Shown one piece after another: positions 25,732 to 34,916 of a stretch of DNA of 64,000 bases (positions within the stretch are counted from its first letter, which is position 1; every line of letters begins with the position of its first letter). The notes under the pieces are model-generated. The model was not told the DNA's origin. It was given only the letters and a program-made list of their open reading frames with translations, and made no database searches. Source of the stretch: Oleispira sp036960605 (GTDB lineage Bacteria; Pseudomonadota; Gammaproteobacteria; Pseudomonadales; Oceanobacteraceae); contig JBALXI010000009.1 of assembly GCA_036960605.1 (NCBI GenBank), positions 62,001-126,000 on the forward strand. Reading direction: 5' to 3'. The position numbers and the translations under genes are program-made.

Positions 25732-26456
25732 CCTGGTGGCAAAAGAAGCCCATTATTGATGCGATAAATACGTACGATAAAATTTCAGATCGTGAACAAA
25801 AAATTGTATTAGTGACTCTTATTTCTCTACTGCTATTACTGAGTTTTTTAGCGGTCGTTGAGCCTTTATTACTGGCTAATAAAATTCTTTATGGCGAGCA
25901 AGAAAATATGCAAGGCATAAATTCAAAAATTGCCCAGCAAATAGAAAATACCTTAGCGACACAGCATCAAAATCCAAACGATGCGTTACGCAAGGAACTT
26001 GTTGTATTGAATACAAAATCAACTCGAAAGCAAAATCAGATTAACTTGCTAACTCAAGCTTTGGTTGCTCCCAAACAAATGGTGAGTTTATTAGAAAATG
26101 TATTAACTCAAGATAAACAGTTGAAACTAATATCGCTTATTAATTTGCCAGAGCAAGGTATGAATATAGGGGAGGCTAATCGAGACGAATCTCGTGATGA
26201 GCTGAGTGTGAATACCAGTACCAAAGAAGGGGTTGCTGCGGCTAGTGAAGTAGACCATTTGATTTACCAGCATGCTTTCGAAATAGAATTAGAGGCCACG
26301 TATGGCAGCAGTATTGCCTATTTAAAGCGTTTGGATGAATTACCTTGGCAATTGTTTTGGCAAGCACTGGAGTACGAAAGTACACAATATCCGAAGGGCA
26401 AATTAAAAATCAGGATCTATACTTTAAGTATGAGTAAGGCGGTGCTAGGTGTATAA
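25728..26456 (+). CDS. mshJ: MSHA biogenesis protein MshJ (PilO-like)
   Basis: 242 residues: cytoplasmic N-terminus (KIIDAINTYDKISDREQKIVL is the family opening, here PIIDAINTYDKISDREQK), one transmembrane helix (about 27-47), a coiled coil, and a C-terminal domain ending in a strand-rich part (WQLFWQALEYESTQYPKG). PilO-like partner of MshI2 in the periplasmic alignment complex. A poorly conserved acidic loop lies around 150-178. It overlaps both neighbours (4 bases with mshI2, 8 with mshK). Confidence 0.88.
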   Translation: MTWWQKKPIIDAINTYDKISDREQKIVLVTLISLLLLLSFLAVVEPLLLANKILYGEQENMQGINSKIAQQIENTLATQHQNPNDALRKELVVLNTKSTRKQNQINLLTQALVAPKQMVSLLENVLTQDKQLKLISLINLPEQGMNIGEANRDESRDELSVNTSTKEGVAAASEVDHLIYQHAFEIELEATYGSSIAYLKRLDELPWQLFWQALEYESTQYPKGKLKIRIYTLSMSKAVLGV

Positions 26457-26793
26457 AATATTCGAAAATTTTTTTCTAATAATGCTTAGCTTATTAACAG
26501 TAAGTATCTATAGCCCAGTCAGCTATTCCGCTCAAGATCCGACGCGTCCTCCTAGCTGGATGGCAGAATCAGCCAATGTTGAGACCCGTAAGGAAGTACT
26601 GATTCTGCAGCAAATATTAATATCTAAAAATAGAAAGATTGCAGTTATTAATGACAAGGTAGTGAGCGAAGGCGATATGGTTAAAGGTGCTAAAGTTAGA
26701 GAAATAAATCGTGACTGGGTAAGTATTATACGCTCTGGACGTCGTGTGACCTTAAAACTTGTGCCGACAACTAAGGAGTATATTAATGAATAA
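26449..26793 (+). CDS. mshK: MSHA biogenesis protein MshK (PilP-like)
   Basis: 114 residues from a GTG inside the end of mshJ. Hydrophobic N-terminal signal segment (about 5-24, ending YSAQD), the family motif QDPTRPPSWM right after it, and a small beta domain (LILQQILISKNRKIAVIND) ending RSGRRVTLKL. PilP/GspC-type periplasmic linker between the inner-membrane complex and the secretin MshL. Its last 8 bases overlap the start of mshL. Confidence 0.88.
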   Translation: MYKIFENFFLIMLSLLTVSIYSPVSYSAQDPTRPPSWMAESANVETRKEVLILQQILISKNRKIAVINDKVVSEGDMVKGAKVREINRDWVSIIRSGRRVTLKLVPTTKEYINE

Positions 26794-28411
26794 TATAACT
26801 CTAAATATCGTATTTTTTTCTTTTTTCTTAGTCTCTTGTTCTAGCCAACCTAAACAAAGCATGGTTGAAAATTCGCAAGCTGAGGACAAAGAAGAGCCCT
26901 TGTTAGTATGGCAAGAAGATACTGCAGAGGACGATAAAAATAAGCAAGAGAAAGAGTTTATAGAGCAGTTGTTACCAGCGGAACCCGAACTCATTATGGA
27001 GGAAAGTCGTTTTGATGTATCCGCTAATAACACACCGGTTAAAATATTTTTAATGAGTCTTGTGCATGACACCGATTACAACCTCATCGCTGACGAAGGA
27101 TTAGAAGGTAATGTCTCACTGAATTTGAAAAATGTCACAGTATTAGAAACGTTAGAGGCTATAAAAGATGTCTATGGCTACGACTATGTTTTAAACAGTT
27201 ATGGTATTCAAGTACTCCCTCTAACGATACAGACTCGTATATTTCCCATTAATTATTTGAATGTGAGCCGTACGGGGTCCTCGGGAATGTGGGTCAGTAG
27301 TGGTCAAATAACGTCTACTGATAACAATGAGAGTTCAGATAATTCGAATAGTACATCCTCGTCTACATCGGCCATTAATTCGACACAGGTTAATACCAAC
27401 TCGTCATCTGATTTCTGGGGCCAGCTGAAAATAACGTTAGATATGATGATTGCAGGGCGTGAAGATGCCAGCATTGTCGTTGATCCTCAGGCAGGTATGG
27501 TTGTTGTTCGTGGAATGCCTAAAACGTTACAAGGTATTGAAGAATTCTTAGAACGTGCAGAGTTAAGCGTCGGTAAGCAAGTATTGATTGAAGCGAAAAT
27601 TTTAGAAGTCTCTCTTAATGAAGGTTTTCAATCAGGTATTCAATGGAATACATTTGGTGCAGGGAGAGCGGGTACTGCTACAGATACAAGCCGTGACATG
27701 GTTGGATCTATGGCATCAGAATTATTAACGAACACTGACGAAATTGGTGGTGTTTTTAATATGAATTTTGATTATGACGATTTCACCGGTGTTATCGAAC
27801 TATTAGAAACACAAGGAGAGGTGAAAGTACTTTCGAGTCCTAGAATATCAACCGTTAATAATCAAAAAGCGGTGATAAAGGTGGGTAATGATGAGTATTT
27901 TGTTACCGAATTAAAATCATCAACTACCACGAGTGGGGGTAATTCGACTAGTTTTCCTGAAATAATATTTACACCTTTTTTCTCAGGAATTGCGCTCGAT
28001 GTGACCCCTCAAATTGGCGAGAATAAAGACGTTATCCTACATGTTCATCCTACGATTACTGAAGTCAGTGAGCGTCAAAAAAATGTAGTACTTAGTTCGG
28101 GTACGTTAACGGTTCCATTAGCGTTTAGTAGTGTACGAGAGACGGATTCAATAATTCGAGCTAAAAGCGGACAGGTGGTTGTGATCGGTGGGTTAATGCA
28201 GAACCAAAAACGTACGTTAGAGTCCGGTATTCCATACCTAAGAGACATTCCCATTATAGGTGCGTTATTCGGTCAGAATAGAGAATCGATTGTGCAAAGT
28301 GAATTGGTGATTTTAATTCAACCTAGAGTAGTTGATAGTAATTTTCATTACGAAGAAATGAAGCGCATTAATAAACGTTTCTCTGGCTTTAATAAAGGAC
28401 GGAAATTATGA
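26786..28411 (+). CDS. mshL: MSHA outer-membrane secretin MshL
   Basis: 541 residues from the ATG at 26786, which has AAGGAG 7 bases upstream and opens a lipoprotein signal peptide (FFSFFLVSC); an upstream in-frame start at 26759 is rejected. It forms the ring through which the pilus leaves the cell. Seen: N-terminal secretin/TonB short domain (SLVHDTDYNLIADEGLEGNVSL), N1 domain (VVDPQAGMVVVRGMPKTLQ), and the secretin core with KVLSSPRISTVNNQKAVIKVG and a C-terminal part with VVVIGGLMQNQKR and RDIPIIGALFG. A Ser/Thr/Asn-rich linker lies at about 165-210. Confidence 0.95.
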   Translation: MNNITLNIVFFSFFLVSCSSQPKQSMVENSQAEDKEEPLLVWQEDTAEDDKNKQEKEFIEQLLPAEPELIMEESRFDVSANNTPVKIFLMSLVHDTDYNLIADEGLEGNVSLNLKNVTVLETLEAIKDVYGYDYVLNSYGIQVLPLTIQTRIFPINYLNVSRTGSSGMWVSSGQITSTDNNESSDNSNSTSSSTSAINSTQVNTNSSSDFWGQLKITLDMMIAGREDASIVVDPQAGMVVVRGMPKTLQGIEEFLERAELSVGKQVLIEAKILEVSLNEGFQSGIQWNTFGAGRAGTATDTSRDMVGSMASELLTNTDEIGGVFNMNFDYDDFTGVIELLETQGEVKVLSSPRISTVNNQKAVIKVGNDEYFVTELKSSTTTSGGNSTSFPEIIFTPFFSGIALDVTPQIGENKDVILHVHPTITEVSERQKNVVLSSGTLTVPLAFSSVRETDSIIRAKSGQVVVIGGLMQNQKRTLESGIPYLRDIPIIGALFGQNRESIVQSELVILIQPRVVDSNFHYEEMKRINKRFSGFNKGRKL

Positions 28412-29331
28412 ATGTTGCCAATATGATTGGTGGCTTTCAAGAATATTATGGCTTACAGCAGCAGCCATTTTCACTAGCGCCCAATACAGATTTTTATGTT
28501 GAAATCAAAACTCAGCAAGAATGTTTTAATGTTTTGAGTTATGCCCTGCAGGCAGGGGAAGGCTTTATTAAAATAACAGGTGATGTTGGTACTGGAAAAA
28601 CTTTGTTATGTCGGCGACTACTCAATAGTTTACATGAAGATGAGTACGTATCGGTTTATATTCCTAATCCCTCATTGAATCCGCAAGCTTTATGGCGCGC
28701 AATTGGTCATGAGTTAGAGGTTGAGGTTAATAATATTGATATCCATCAAGTGCAAGAACGAATTCAGAAACGTTTATTATCTTTAGCTCAAGAAGGTCGC
28801 TCTGTTGTTTTAGTCGTCGATGAGGCGCAGTGTATTCCTGAAGATAGCTTAGAAGCACTGCGTTTAATTTCAAATCTGGAAACAGAAAGTCGCAGTCTCA
28901 TTCAAATCGTTTTATTTGGTCAACCAGAGCTCAATGCTTTATTAGCACAGCATCGCTTTAGGCAGCTAAAACAACGTATTACTTACAGTGCCGAATTACA
29001 GGCAATGGATGCTGCGAGTATGCAGCATTATATTCAGCAGCGCATGATATTGGCGGGCTATAGAGGTATGCCAGTATTTGAAGAAAGCGCATTGAAGCTA
29101 ATGAAAAAAACAACCGCTGGAATTCCTCGATTAATTAACATTATTGCTCAAAAAGCATTGTTCAGTGCATTTGGTGGCGGTGCTAAGTCAGTATCTGCTG
29201 CACATGTCCGTGCGGCAGTGAAAGATACTGAAGGTGCTAAGCCATTAGCGATTAATAATCGATTTTACTGGAAGGAAATGTCTTTAATGGTATTAATGCT
29301 TATTCTGGTGGCGCTGCATGAGCTTAGTTAA
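28408..29331 (+). CDS. mshM: MSHA biogenesis ATPase MshM (ExeA-like)
   Basis: A 307-residue AAA ATPase of the ExeA/GspA family: YYGLQQQPFSLAPNTDFYV opening, Walker A GDVGTGKTL, Walker B VVLVVDEAQCIPED, sensor region IVLFGQPELNALL, and RIPRLIN-type motif GIPRLINIIAQKAL. A C-terminal hydrophobic segment (about 288-304) may anchor it to the membrane. ExeA relatives help secretins assemble through the peptidoglycan. It overlaps mshL by 4 bases and mshN by 14. Confidence 0.92.
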   Translation: MNVANMIGGFQEYYGLQQQPFSLAPNTDFYVEIKTQQECFNVLSYALQAGEGFIKITGDVGTGKTLLCRRLLNSLHEDEYVSVYIPNPSLNPQALWRAIGHELEVEVNNIDIHQVQERIQKRLLSLAQEGRSVVLVVDEAQCIPEDSLEALRLISNLETESRSLIQIVLFGQPELNALLAQHRFRQLKQRITYSAELQAMDAASMQHYIQQRMILAGYRGMPVFEESALKLMKKTTAGIPRLINIIAQKALFSAFGGGAKSVSAAHVRAAVKDTEGAKPLAINNRFYWKEMSLMVLMLILVALHELS

Positions 29332-30346
29332 TGACGTATTACGAGAGCTAGATGATCGCAGTGAACTGCCTGGGCATGGATTATCCTTTCCTGGGCTTAT
29401 CAATAATAAAGAAGTAGCGATAAGAAGGCCTTACCAGAGTCTGCTAGTGATCATTATTTTTATGCTGGTCGTGATATTAAGTATTCAATTAATTTTTAAC
29501 AAACCATTGATGCAATTGCTCTCTTCAAACTTTGATGCCAATGAAATAAGTGAATTAATAGGAAGTGAATCTAGCAGTATCAAGACTGAAGAGCTGGCTC
29601 CAGTAATAACAAGCAGTGAGCAACGGGGCGATCGTCTTGAATTAAATCAATCAATTGCCTTGAAAGCAGCAATGGTATTAGAAGAGACAAAACAGTCCCC
29701 AATTATTCTCGAACGAGAATTCAGCACTCCTAAAGAGCTCAAATCCTCTAATAAGTTAACAACTCCTGCTAAGTCAAAAGCCCCTATTGGATTCAAAGCA
29801 CCAAGTCCAATTGAAGCATTTGAAGAAAGTATCGTCGCCATTAAAAAAGTTGAAGTCGCGGGTAAGTATCATTATCAGAGAGCCATAAAAGAGTATAAAC
29901 AGCAGCGTTATACAAGTGCTTTAATCAGTATTAATAGTGCTATTCGTGAAAGTGAAGATGAGAAGTACCAAGTGTTGAAAGCAAGAATTCTATTAAAGCA
30001 GCAAAATAATCTTGGCTTCGTACAGTTTATACAGCAACAGTCGGACAATACGAGTCTAAATTGGTTTCAGTTAGTGGCGCCAGGTTTACAGCTTCTCTCT
30101 TATTATGAACTTTCTAATCAATATTATTTGCAGTTAATAAAGCAACAGCCTGAAAGTATTAAGTGGCCATTGGCGATGGCTTTGAATTATTCAAAATTGA
30201 ATAAAATTGATAAAACTTTAGGAATATATCAATCACTACTACAGTCGTCTTTATTATCAAATAAACAAAGAAAATGGATACTGTCGCAGATTCAGAGTAT
30301 GAATCAGTTGATGGCTAAGAAAGAAGGTCAGCGCTATGGAAGCTAA
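29318..30346 (+). CDS. mshN: MSHA biogenesis protein MshN (TPR protein)
   Basis: 342 residues: a short cytoplasmic N-terminus with the conserved MSLVNDVLRELDDR, one transmembrane helix (about 42-62), a low-complexity Glu/Ser/Lys/Pro linker (about 75-180) and a TPR-like helical domain (RAIKEYKQQRYTSALISINSA onwards; NYSKLNKIDKTLGIYQSLL). Bitopic and mostly periplasmic. MshN is required for MSHA pili in Vibrio, but its exact partner is not established. It overlaps mshM and mshE. Confidence 0.88.
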   Translation: MSLVNDVLRELDDRSELPGHGLSFPGLINNKEVAIRRPYQSLLVIIIFMLVVILSIQLIFNKPLMQLLSSNFDANEISELIGSESSSIKTEELAPVITSSEQRGDRLELNQSIALKAAMVLEETKQSPIILEREFSTPKELKSSNKLTTPAKSKAPIGFKAPSPIEAFEESIVAIKKVEVAGKYHYQRAIKEYKQQRYTSALISINSAIRESEDEKYQVLKARILLKQQNNLGFVQFIQQQSDNTSLNWFQLVAPGLQLLSYYELSNQYYLQLIKQQPESIKWPLAMALNYSKLNKIDKTLGIYQSLLQSSLLSNKQRKWILSQIQSMNQLMAKKEGQRYGS

Positions 30347-32042
30347 AAGAAAAGTCCGGGTTGGTGATTTGCTGGTTGAAAAATCATTAATTACGGAGCC
30401 TCAGTTAATGGAGGCTTTGGCTGAACAAAAACGTACCGGGAAAAAGATTGGGCGTGTATTAACAGATTTAAAATTTGTCTCTGAAGACAAACTATTAATG
30501 TGCTTGGCTGATTATTTTCATTACCCTTATATAGATTTAAATCGTTATCGTATTGAAGCAGACGTTGTGCGAATTTTACCGGAAGTATCGGCTCGCCGTT
30601 ATCGCTGTATTGTTTTAGATGAACAAGCGGAAGGACTGCTGGTTGGCATGTCGGACCCTACCGATCTGATGGTGATTGATGACTTACAGCGTCAGCTAAA
30701 GCGTCCTGTATTACCTGCGTTTATATCAGAAGATAATTTACTCACAACGTTAGATAGTATTTATCGACGCCAGGATGAAATTGCTTCTATTGCGGGAGAG
30801 TTAGAAGGCGAACTATCAGAAAGTGATTTTGATATCACTGAACTAGCGTCAGGCAGTGATAGTAGTGACGCGCCTGTAGTACGTTTGTTGCAGAGTATTT
30901 TTGAAGATGCTGTGCAAGTTAAAGCATCGGATATTCATATTGAACCGGAAGAAGCACAGCTGCGTATTAGAATGCGCATTGATGGTGACTTGCAAGAACA
31001 GGTAATGAAAGAGCGTCGTATTGCATCGGCTTTAGTATCACGACTTAAGATTATGTCGGGATTGGATATTTCAGAAAAACGTGTGCCTCAGGATGGACGT
31101 TTTAATATTAGGGTTAAAAATAGAAGCATCGATGTTCGCTTATCAACCATGCCGGTTCAGTTTGGTGAATCTGTAGTGATGCGTCTTTTAGATCAAAGTG
31201 GAGGTATTCTTAATTTAGATTCTTTAGGTATGCCGAAGAATATTCAGGAGCGCTTTAATTATCTGGTTGAGCGACCTCACGGAATGGTATTAGTTACAGG
31301 ACCTACTGGTAGCGGTAAAACAACCAGTCTATATGCAGCATTGAATATTCTCAATACCAAAGAACGTAAGATAATTACAGCAGAAGACCCCATTGAGTAT
31401 CGCTTGCCCCGTATTAATCAGGTGCAAGTAAATCCTAAGGTCGGTTTAGAGTTCTCGACCGTTTTACGCGCGGCTTTACGTCAAGATCCTGATGTTATTT
31501 TAGTGGGAGAGATGCGAGATCACGAGACTGCAGAGATTGGTTTACGTGCGGCGATGACAGGGCATATGGTTTTATCAACTTTGCATACCAATGATGCAAT
31601 TTCAACAGCGATGCGTTTATTGGATATGGGGGTGGATAATTACTTGGTGGCGTCTTCTTTACGTGCCGTTATGGCCCAGCGTTTAGTAAAGCGTTTATGT
31701 GATCATTGCCAAGAACCCTATCAACCGGATGAGCAAGAGCGTTCTTGGTTGTTGTCAATGCAAGGAGAAGCTTGTAACGCCGAATATAAAAAGGGACGCG
31801 GTTGCCATCATTGTAATAATACAGGTTATAGCGGCCGTATTGGCGTTTATGAATTATTAGAAATGAATGAAGCGATGATTACGGCGATGCGTGAGAACTC
31901 TGCTGAAGGTTTCGCTCAGTCTGCTAAAGCGCACCCTAGGTTTAGACCACTCGAATTATGTGCGCTTGATTATGCTCAAGAAGGTATTACCTCATTAGAA
32001 GAGGTTTTTCGTGTGAGCGCTAGTTTAGGCGATGGAGGTTGA
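30336..32042 (+). CDS. mshE: MSHA pilus extension ATPase MshE, c-di-GMP-binding type
   Basis: A 568-residue hexameric ATPase of the PilB/GspE family. Its N-terminal MshEN domain carries two stretches matching the c-di-GMP-binding pattern: RVGDLLVEKSLITEPQLMEA near residues 8-27 continuing to about 41 (KIGRVL), and a second half around 70-100. The catalytic half has Walker A GPTGSGKTT (322-330), Asp box, Walker B DPDVILVGEMRD and a tetra-Cys zinc site (LCDHC about 460 and GCHHC about 488). In Vibrio, c-di-GMP binding to MshE drives MSHA extension, so the same is expected here. Confidence 0.96.
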   Translation: MEAKRKVRVGDLLVEKSLITEPQLMEALAEQKRTGKKIGRVLTDLKFVSEDKLLMCLADYFHYPYIDLNRYRIEADVVRILPEVSARRYRCIVLDEQAEGLLVGMSDPTDLMVIDDLQRQLKRPVLPAFISEDNLLTTLDSIYRRQDEIASIAGELEGELSESDFDITELASGSDSSDAPVVRLLQSIFEDAVQVKASDIHIEPEEAQLRIRMRIDGDLQEQVMKERRIASALVSRLKIMSGLDISEKRVPQDGRFNIRVKNRSIDVRLSTMPVQFGESVVMRLLDQSGGILNLDSLGMPKNIQERFNYLVERPHGMVLVTGPTGSGKTTSLYAALNILNTKERKIITAEDPIEYRLPRINQVQVNPKVGLEFSTVLRAALRQDPDVILVGEMRDHETAEIGLRAAMTGHMVLSTLHTNDAISTAMRLLDMGVDNYLVASSLRAVMAQRLVKRLCDHCQEPYQPDEQERSWLLSMQGEACNAEYKKGRGCHHCNNTGYSGRIGVYELLEMNEAMITAMRENSAEGFAQSAKAHPRFRPLELCALDYAQEGITSLEEVFRVSASLGDGG

Positions 32043-32043
32043 T

Positions 32044-33264
32044 ATGCCTGATTATCAATATAGCGGTCGTGATAGTAGTGGTCAGCAAGTTTCAGGGCAA
32101 TTAGTGGCCGCCAATCAAGGCGCTGCGATGAGTCAGTTGCAAAGTAAAAAAATTGTTATTACAGGACTTATAGAAGCCGTCTCCGAAAAAAAATCACTTG
32201 AACTCTCCTTTTCAATTAAGAAAAAAATTACCCTTGATGATTTGGTTTTATTAACCCGACAACTTTATGCCTTAACTAAAGCCGGCATCCCTATTATACG
32301 TGCGCTTAATGGACTGGCAGAATCAACTGATAATTCACGCTTAGCAGAAGTACTTAATGCAATTGCCGAATCGCTAATTGCTGGCTCTGAATTAGCGACG
32401 GGGTTTCGTCAATTTCCTAAGATTTTTTCTCCTATTTTCATCAGTATGATTCATGTGGGTGAAAATACTGGACGGCTAGATTTAGCATTTCAGAAGTTGA
32501 CCTCGCATTTGGAATTAGAACGGGAAACAAAAAAAAGGATCAAGTCCGCGACTCGATACCCTTTATTTGTTGTTTCAGCAATCATGATGGCAATGACGGT
32601 TATTAATGTGATGGTTATTCCTAATTTTGCCAGTGTTTTTGCAAAAATGGGTGCTGATTTACCTTTTGCAACACAAATATTAATGGCCAGTTCAGAATTT
32701 ACTATTAACTACTGGTGGTTAATTTTAATTTCCACTGTGGGTGGTGGCTATGCCTGGTTACGTTTTATAAAAACGCCCAAGGGTCTTTTATGGTGGGACA
32801 CTAAAAAATTACGACTGCCTTTATTTGGTTCGCTGTTTAAGCGTATTGCTTTATCTAGATTCTCGCGTTCTTTTTCCATGATGCTGGCTTCAGGCGTTCC
32901 CATTTTAAAAGCGCTGTCTATTGTCTCAGAAAGTGTCGGTAATAAGTCCATCGGTGTTGCCATTGAAGATATGTCTCGTGGTATCGAACGCGGTGAGCGC
33001 TTAACCAGCACGGCAGCTGCTACGGGTTTGTTCACACCCTTAGTATTACAAATGATGTCGGTAGGGGAGGAGACAGGATCGGTGGATACTTTACTCGATG
33101 ACGTGGCTGATTTTTACGAAGAAGAAATCGATTATGAATTGAAGCAGTTAGCGGATTCGATAGAGCCTATTTTATTGGTTTTCTTGGGGGGGTTAGTCTT
33201 GGTATTAGCACTGGGTGTGTTCTTACCTATTTGGGATTTAAGCGGCGCAATGGGTGCTAAGTAA
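32044..33264 (+). CDS. mshG: MSHA inner-membrane platform protein MshG (PilC/GspF-like)
   Basis: 406 residues from the ATG at 32044, which follows GGAGG by 7 bases; the start 12 bases earlier would overlap that site. Opening MPDYQYSGRDSSGQ and two GspF domains, each ending in a transmembrane helix. It shows KKITLDDLVLLTRQLYALTKAGIP, FISMIHVGENTGRLD, RFSRSFSMMLASGVPILKAL, MMSVGEETGSVDTLLDDVADFYEEE and the final hydrophobic LLVFLGGLVLVLALGVFLPIW. It transmits the MshE motor motion to the pilins. The next gene starts within its stop codon (TAATGA overlap). Confidence 0.95.
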   Translation: MPDYQYSGRDSSGQQVSGQLVAANQGAAMSQLQSKKIVITGLIEAVSEKKSLELSFSIKKKITLDDLVLLTRQLYALTKAGIPIIRALNGLAESTDNSRLAEVLNAIAESLIAGSELATGFRQFPKIFSPIFISMIHVGENTGRLDLAFQKLTSHLELERETKKRIKSATRYPLFVVSAIMMAMTVINVMVIPNFASVFAKMGADLPFATQILMASSEFTINYWWLILISTVGGGYAWLRFIKTPKGLLWWDTKKLRLPLFGSLFKRIALSRFSRSFSMMLASGVPILKALSIVSESVGNKSIGVAIEDMSRGIERGERLTSTAAATGLFTPLVLQMMSVGEETGSVDTLLDDVADFYEEEIDYELKQLADSIEPILLVFLGGLVLVLALGVFLPIWDLSGAMGAK

Positions 33265-33890
33265 TGAGACGGTGGGTTTTTGTAGCGATTCGTAACAATG
33301 ATAGGACAACATTAATACCCTTGACTAGAATTATAAATAAGAGGTTATTTAATAAAGCTGGTTTTAGTTTATTAGAGTTCACTTTGGTTTTGATGATCAT
33401 CTCGGCATTAGTAGCTTTCTTGATTCCTAAGTTTAATCACTTACAAGATGATGCTCATCAGTCCAGTGTGCAGTTGACCGCGAACTCATTGCAAAGTGCG
33501 GTGAGATTAACCCATAGCTTATGGCAGTCTCAAGGATCGAATAGTAAGACGGGTTTACTCAAAGGATATGGAAGCGGAAATATACTGATGGGAAAGAAAG
33601 GCTGGCCTATAGCGGCTATTGATATGAATCATCAAGATTCGACAATAGAAACTGTTCGCTTCGCTCTAGATAATTCAACCTGTGTAAGGCTATGGAATGG
33701 CTTGTTAAAAAATACGGCACCGAAAGTGGGGCTGGAAATTGAGAATGATAATGTAGCTGAGAGTAACCTCGAATCTATCTATCTTGCTCAATTAATAAGT
33801 GGCACTTGCCGTTATCGCTATCGTCCTCATCAGGATGATATGCAAATACATTATGATCTGGAAACAGGTCGAGTTATTACCTTATTTTGA
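33264..33890 (+). CDS. mshB: Type IV prepilin-like protein, probable MshB
   Basis: 208 residues with a class III signal: cleavage expected after Gly33 in NKAG|FSLLEFTLVLMIIS, mature protein starting with Phe and keeping Glu at +5. The mature start FLIPKFNHLQDDA matches MshB-type minor pilins, which in other MSHA clusters lie just before mshA. The leader is 33 residues, longer than usual; an internal TTG at 33321 would give a 14-residue leader. No separate mshF gene lies between mshG and this one. Start and exact name are uncertain, prepilin nature is not. Confidence 0.7.
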   Translation: MRRWVFVAIRNNDRTTLIPLTRIINKRLFNKAGFSLLEFTLVLMIISALVAFLIPKFNHLQDDAHQSSVQLTANSLQSAVRLTHSLWQSQGSNSKTGLLKGYGSGNILMGKKGWPIAAIDMNHQDSTIETVRFALDNSTCVRLWNGLLKNTAPKVGLEIENDNVAESNLESIYLAQLISGTCRYRYRPHQDDMQIHYDLETGRVITLF

Positions 33891-33922
33891 TGACGTTGAT
33901 AAATTAGAAGTAGGAGCGATCA

Positions 33923-34387
33923 ATGAGAAAGATCAGTAAACAAGCAGGTTTTACCCTAATTGAATTAATTATGGTGATCGTGATTTTAGGGGTGCTATCC
34001 GCATTCGCTTTGCCACGATTTGCAGACTTAGGAGGCAATGCTAGAGCGGCCAGTATCAACGGTGCAGCTGGGTCAATGAAAGCGGCTGCTAACATTGCCC
34101 ATGCTCAACAGCTAGCGAGTGGGGGCAGTGGGTCTGATGCGGTTTCATTGGAAGGCGTTAATATTGTAATGCTAAATGGGTACCCATCAGTCGTTGGCAT
34201 CATGGTTGCTGCACAAATTTCAGCAGATGATTATACTATTTCTGGAGGGTCTGTATCGGTAACTGATGCGCCAACTTCGGCTGACTGCTCTGTCTTGTAT
34301 ACAGAAGCCGTCGCAGGGGCAGCAGGACCTCCAATTGTTGCTCAGGCACCCGCTTCGGTTGCAACTGCAGTAGTTACTGGTTGTTAA
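33923..34387 (+). CDS. mshA: MSHA major pilin MshA
   Basis: A 154-residue prepilin: short leader MRKISKQAG, cleavage before FTLIELIMVIVILGVLSAFA, Glu at +5, then ALPRFADLGGNARAASINGA typical of MshA. The C-terminal region is Ala/Ser/Val-rich with one Cys pair (Cys123 and the last residue Cys154), the usual D-loop disulfide. AGGAG stands 7 bases before the ATG. A hairpin-like stretch and 40-base gap separate it from mshC, the longest gap inside the operon, which fits higher expression of the major subunit. Confidence 0.93.
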   Translation: MRKISKQAGFTLIELIMVIVILGVLSAFALPRFADLGGNARAASINGAAGSMKAAANIAHAQQLASGGSGSDAVSLEGVNIVMLNGYPSVVGIMVAAQISADDYTISGGSVSVTDAPTSADCSVLYTEAVAGAAGPPIVAQAPASVATAVVTGC

Positions 34388-34427
34388 TATCAAAAAAGTT
34401 ACTATGCGGCTTTCCGCTTAATTACTT

Positions 34428-34916
34428 ATGAATAAATACCAGCAAGGTTTTACTTTAATAGAACTCATTACAGTAATCATCTTGCTGGGCATTCTTTCAG
34501 CTTTCGCCATCAGCCGTTTTCCCTCAACCCAAAGTTATTCAACGACAATTATTAAAAATCAATTCATAGCTTCAACCCGCTTAGCTCAGCAAACATCGCT
34601 ATCTCGTTCATCTCCCATTGGGAATGTGACGCTAAATGTGTCTGTTATTGGTGGCGAGTGGAGTCTTGTTGTTTCTGGTGCTGGTGGGGCTTCCTACACA
34701 GCACTGGTCGACAGAGGCAGTGAGCAATTTCGTTTTGGTACCAATTTAACCGCAGCCTGTTCTGCTTTGACCGCTGCTCCATTAATGATTAGCTTTGATG
34801 GTGATGGCAATCGTATCCCCAAACAAAATCTTAGAGTCTGCATCGATTCTGATATTGATTATGAACTCTGTATTAGCCCCTCAGGATATGCGTATGAAGG
34901 TACTTGTTTACCCTAA
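34428..34916 (+). CDS. mshC: MSHA minor pilin MshC
   Basis: A 162-residue prepilin: leader MNKYQQG, then FTLIELITVIILLGILSAFA with Glu at +5, followed by ISRFPSTQSYSTTIIKNQF, a Ser/Thr-rich beta domain and four Cys in the C-terminal half (the last in EGTCLP). GspH/MshC-type minor pseudopilin, presumably part of the tip or initiation complex. The end overlaps the start of mshD by 23 bases in another frame. Confidence 0.88.
   Translation: MNKYQQGFTLIELITVIILLGILSAFAISRFPSTQSYSTTIIKNQFIASTRLAQQTSLSRSSPIGNVTLNVSVIGGEWSLVVSGAGGASYTALVDRGSEQFRFGTNLTAACSALTAAPLMISFDGDGNRIPKQNLRVCIDSDIDYELCISPSGYAYEGTCLP

Noticed and set aside
34795..34893. Longer N-terminus for mshD
   Set aside because: It would be a second-frame reading of mshC; the prepilin leader and the AGGA site favour 34894.
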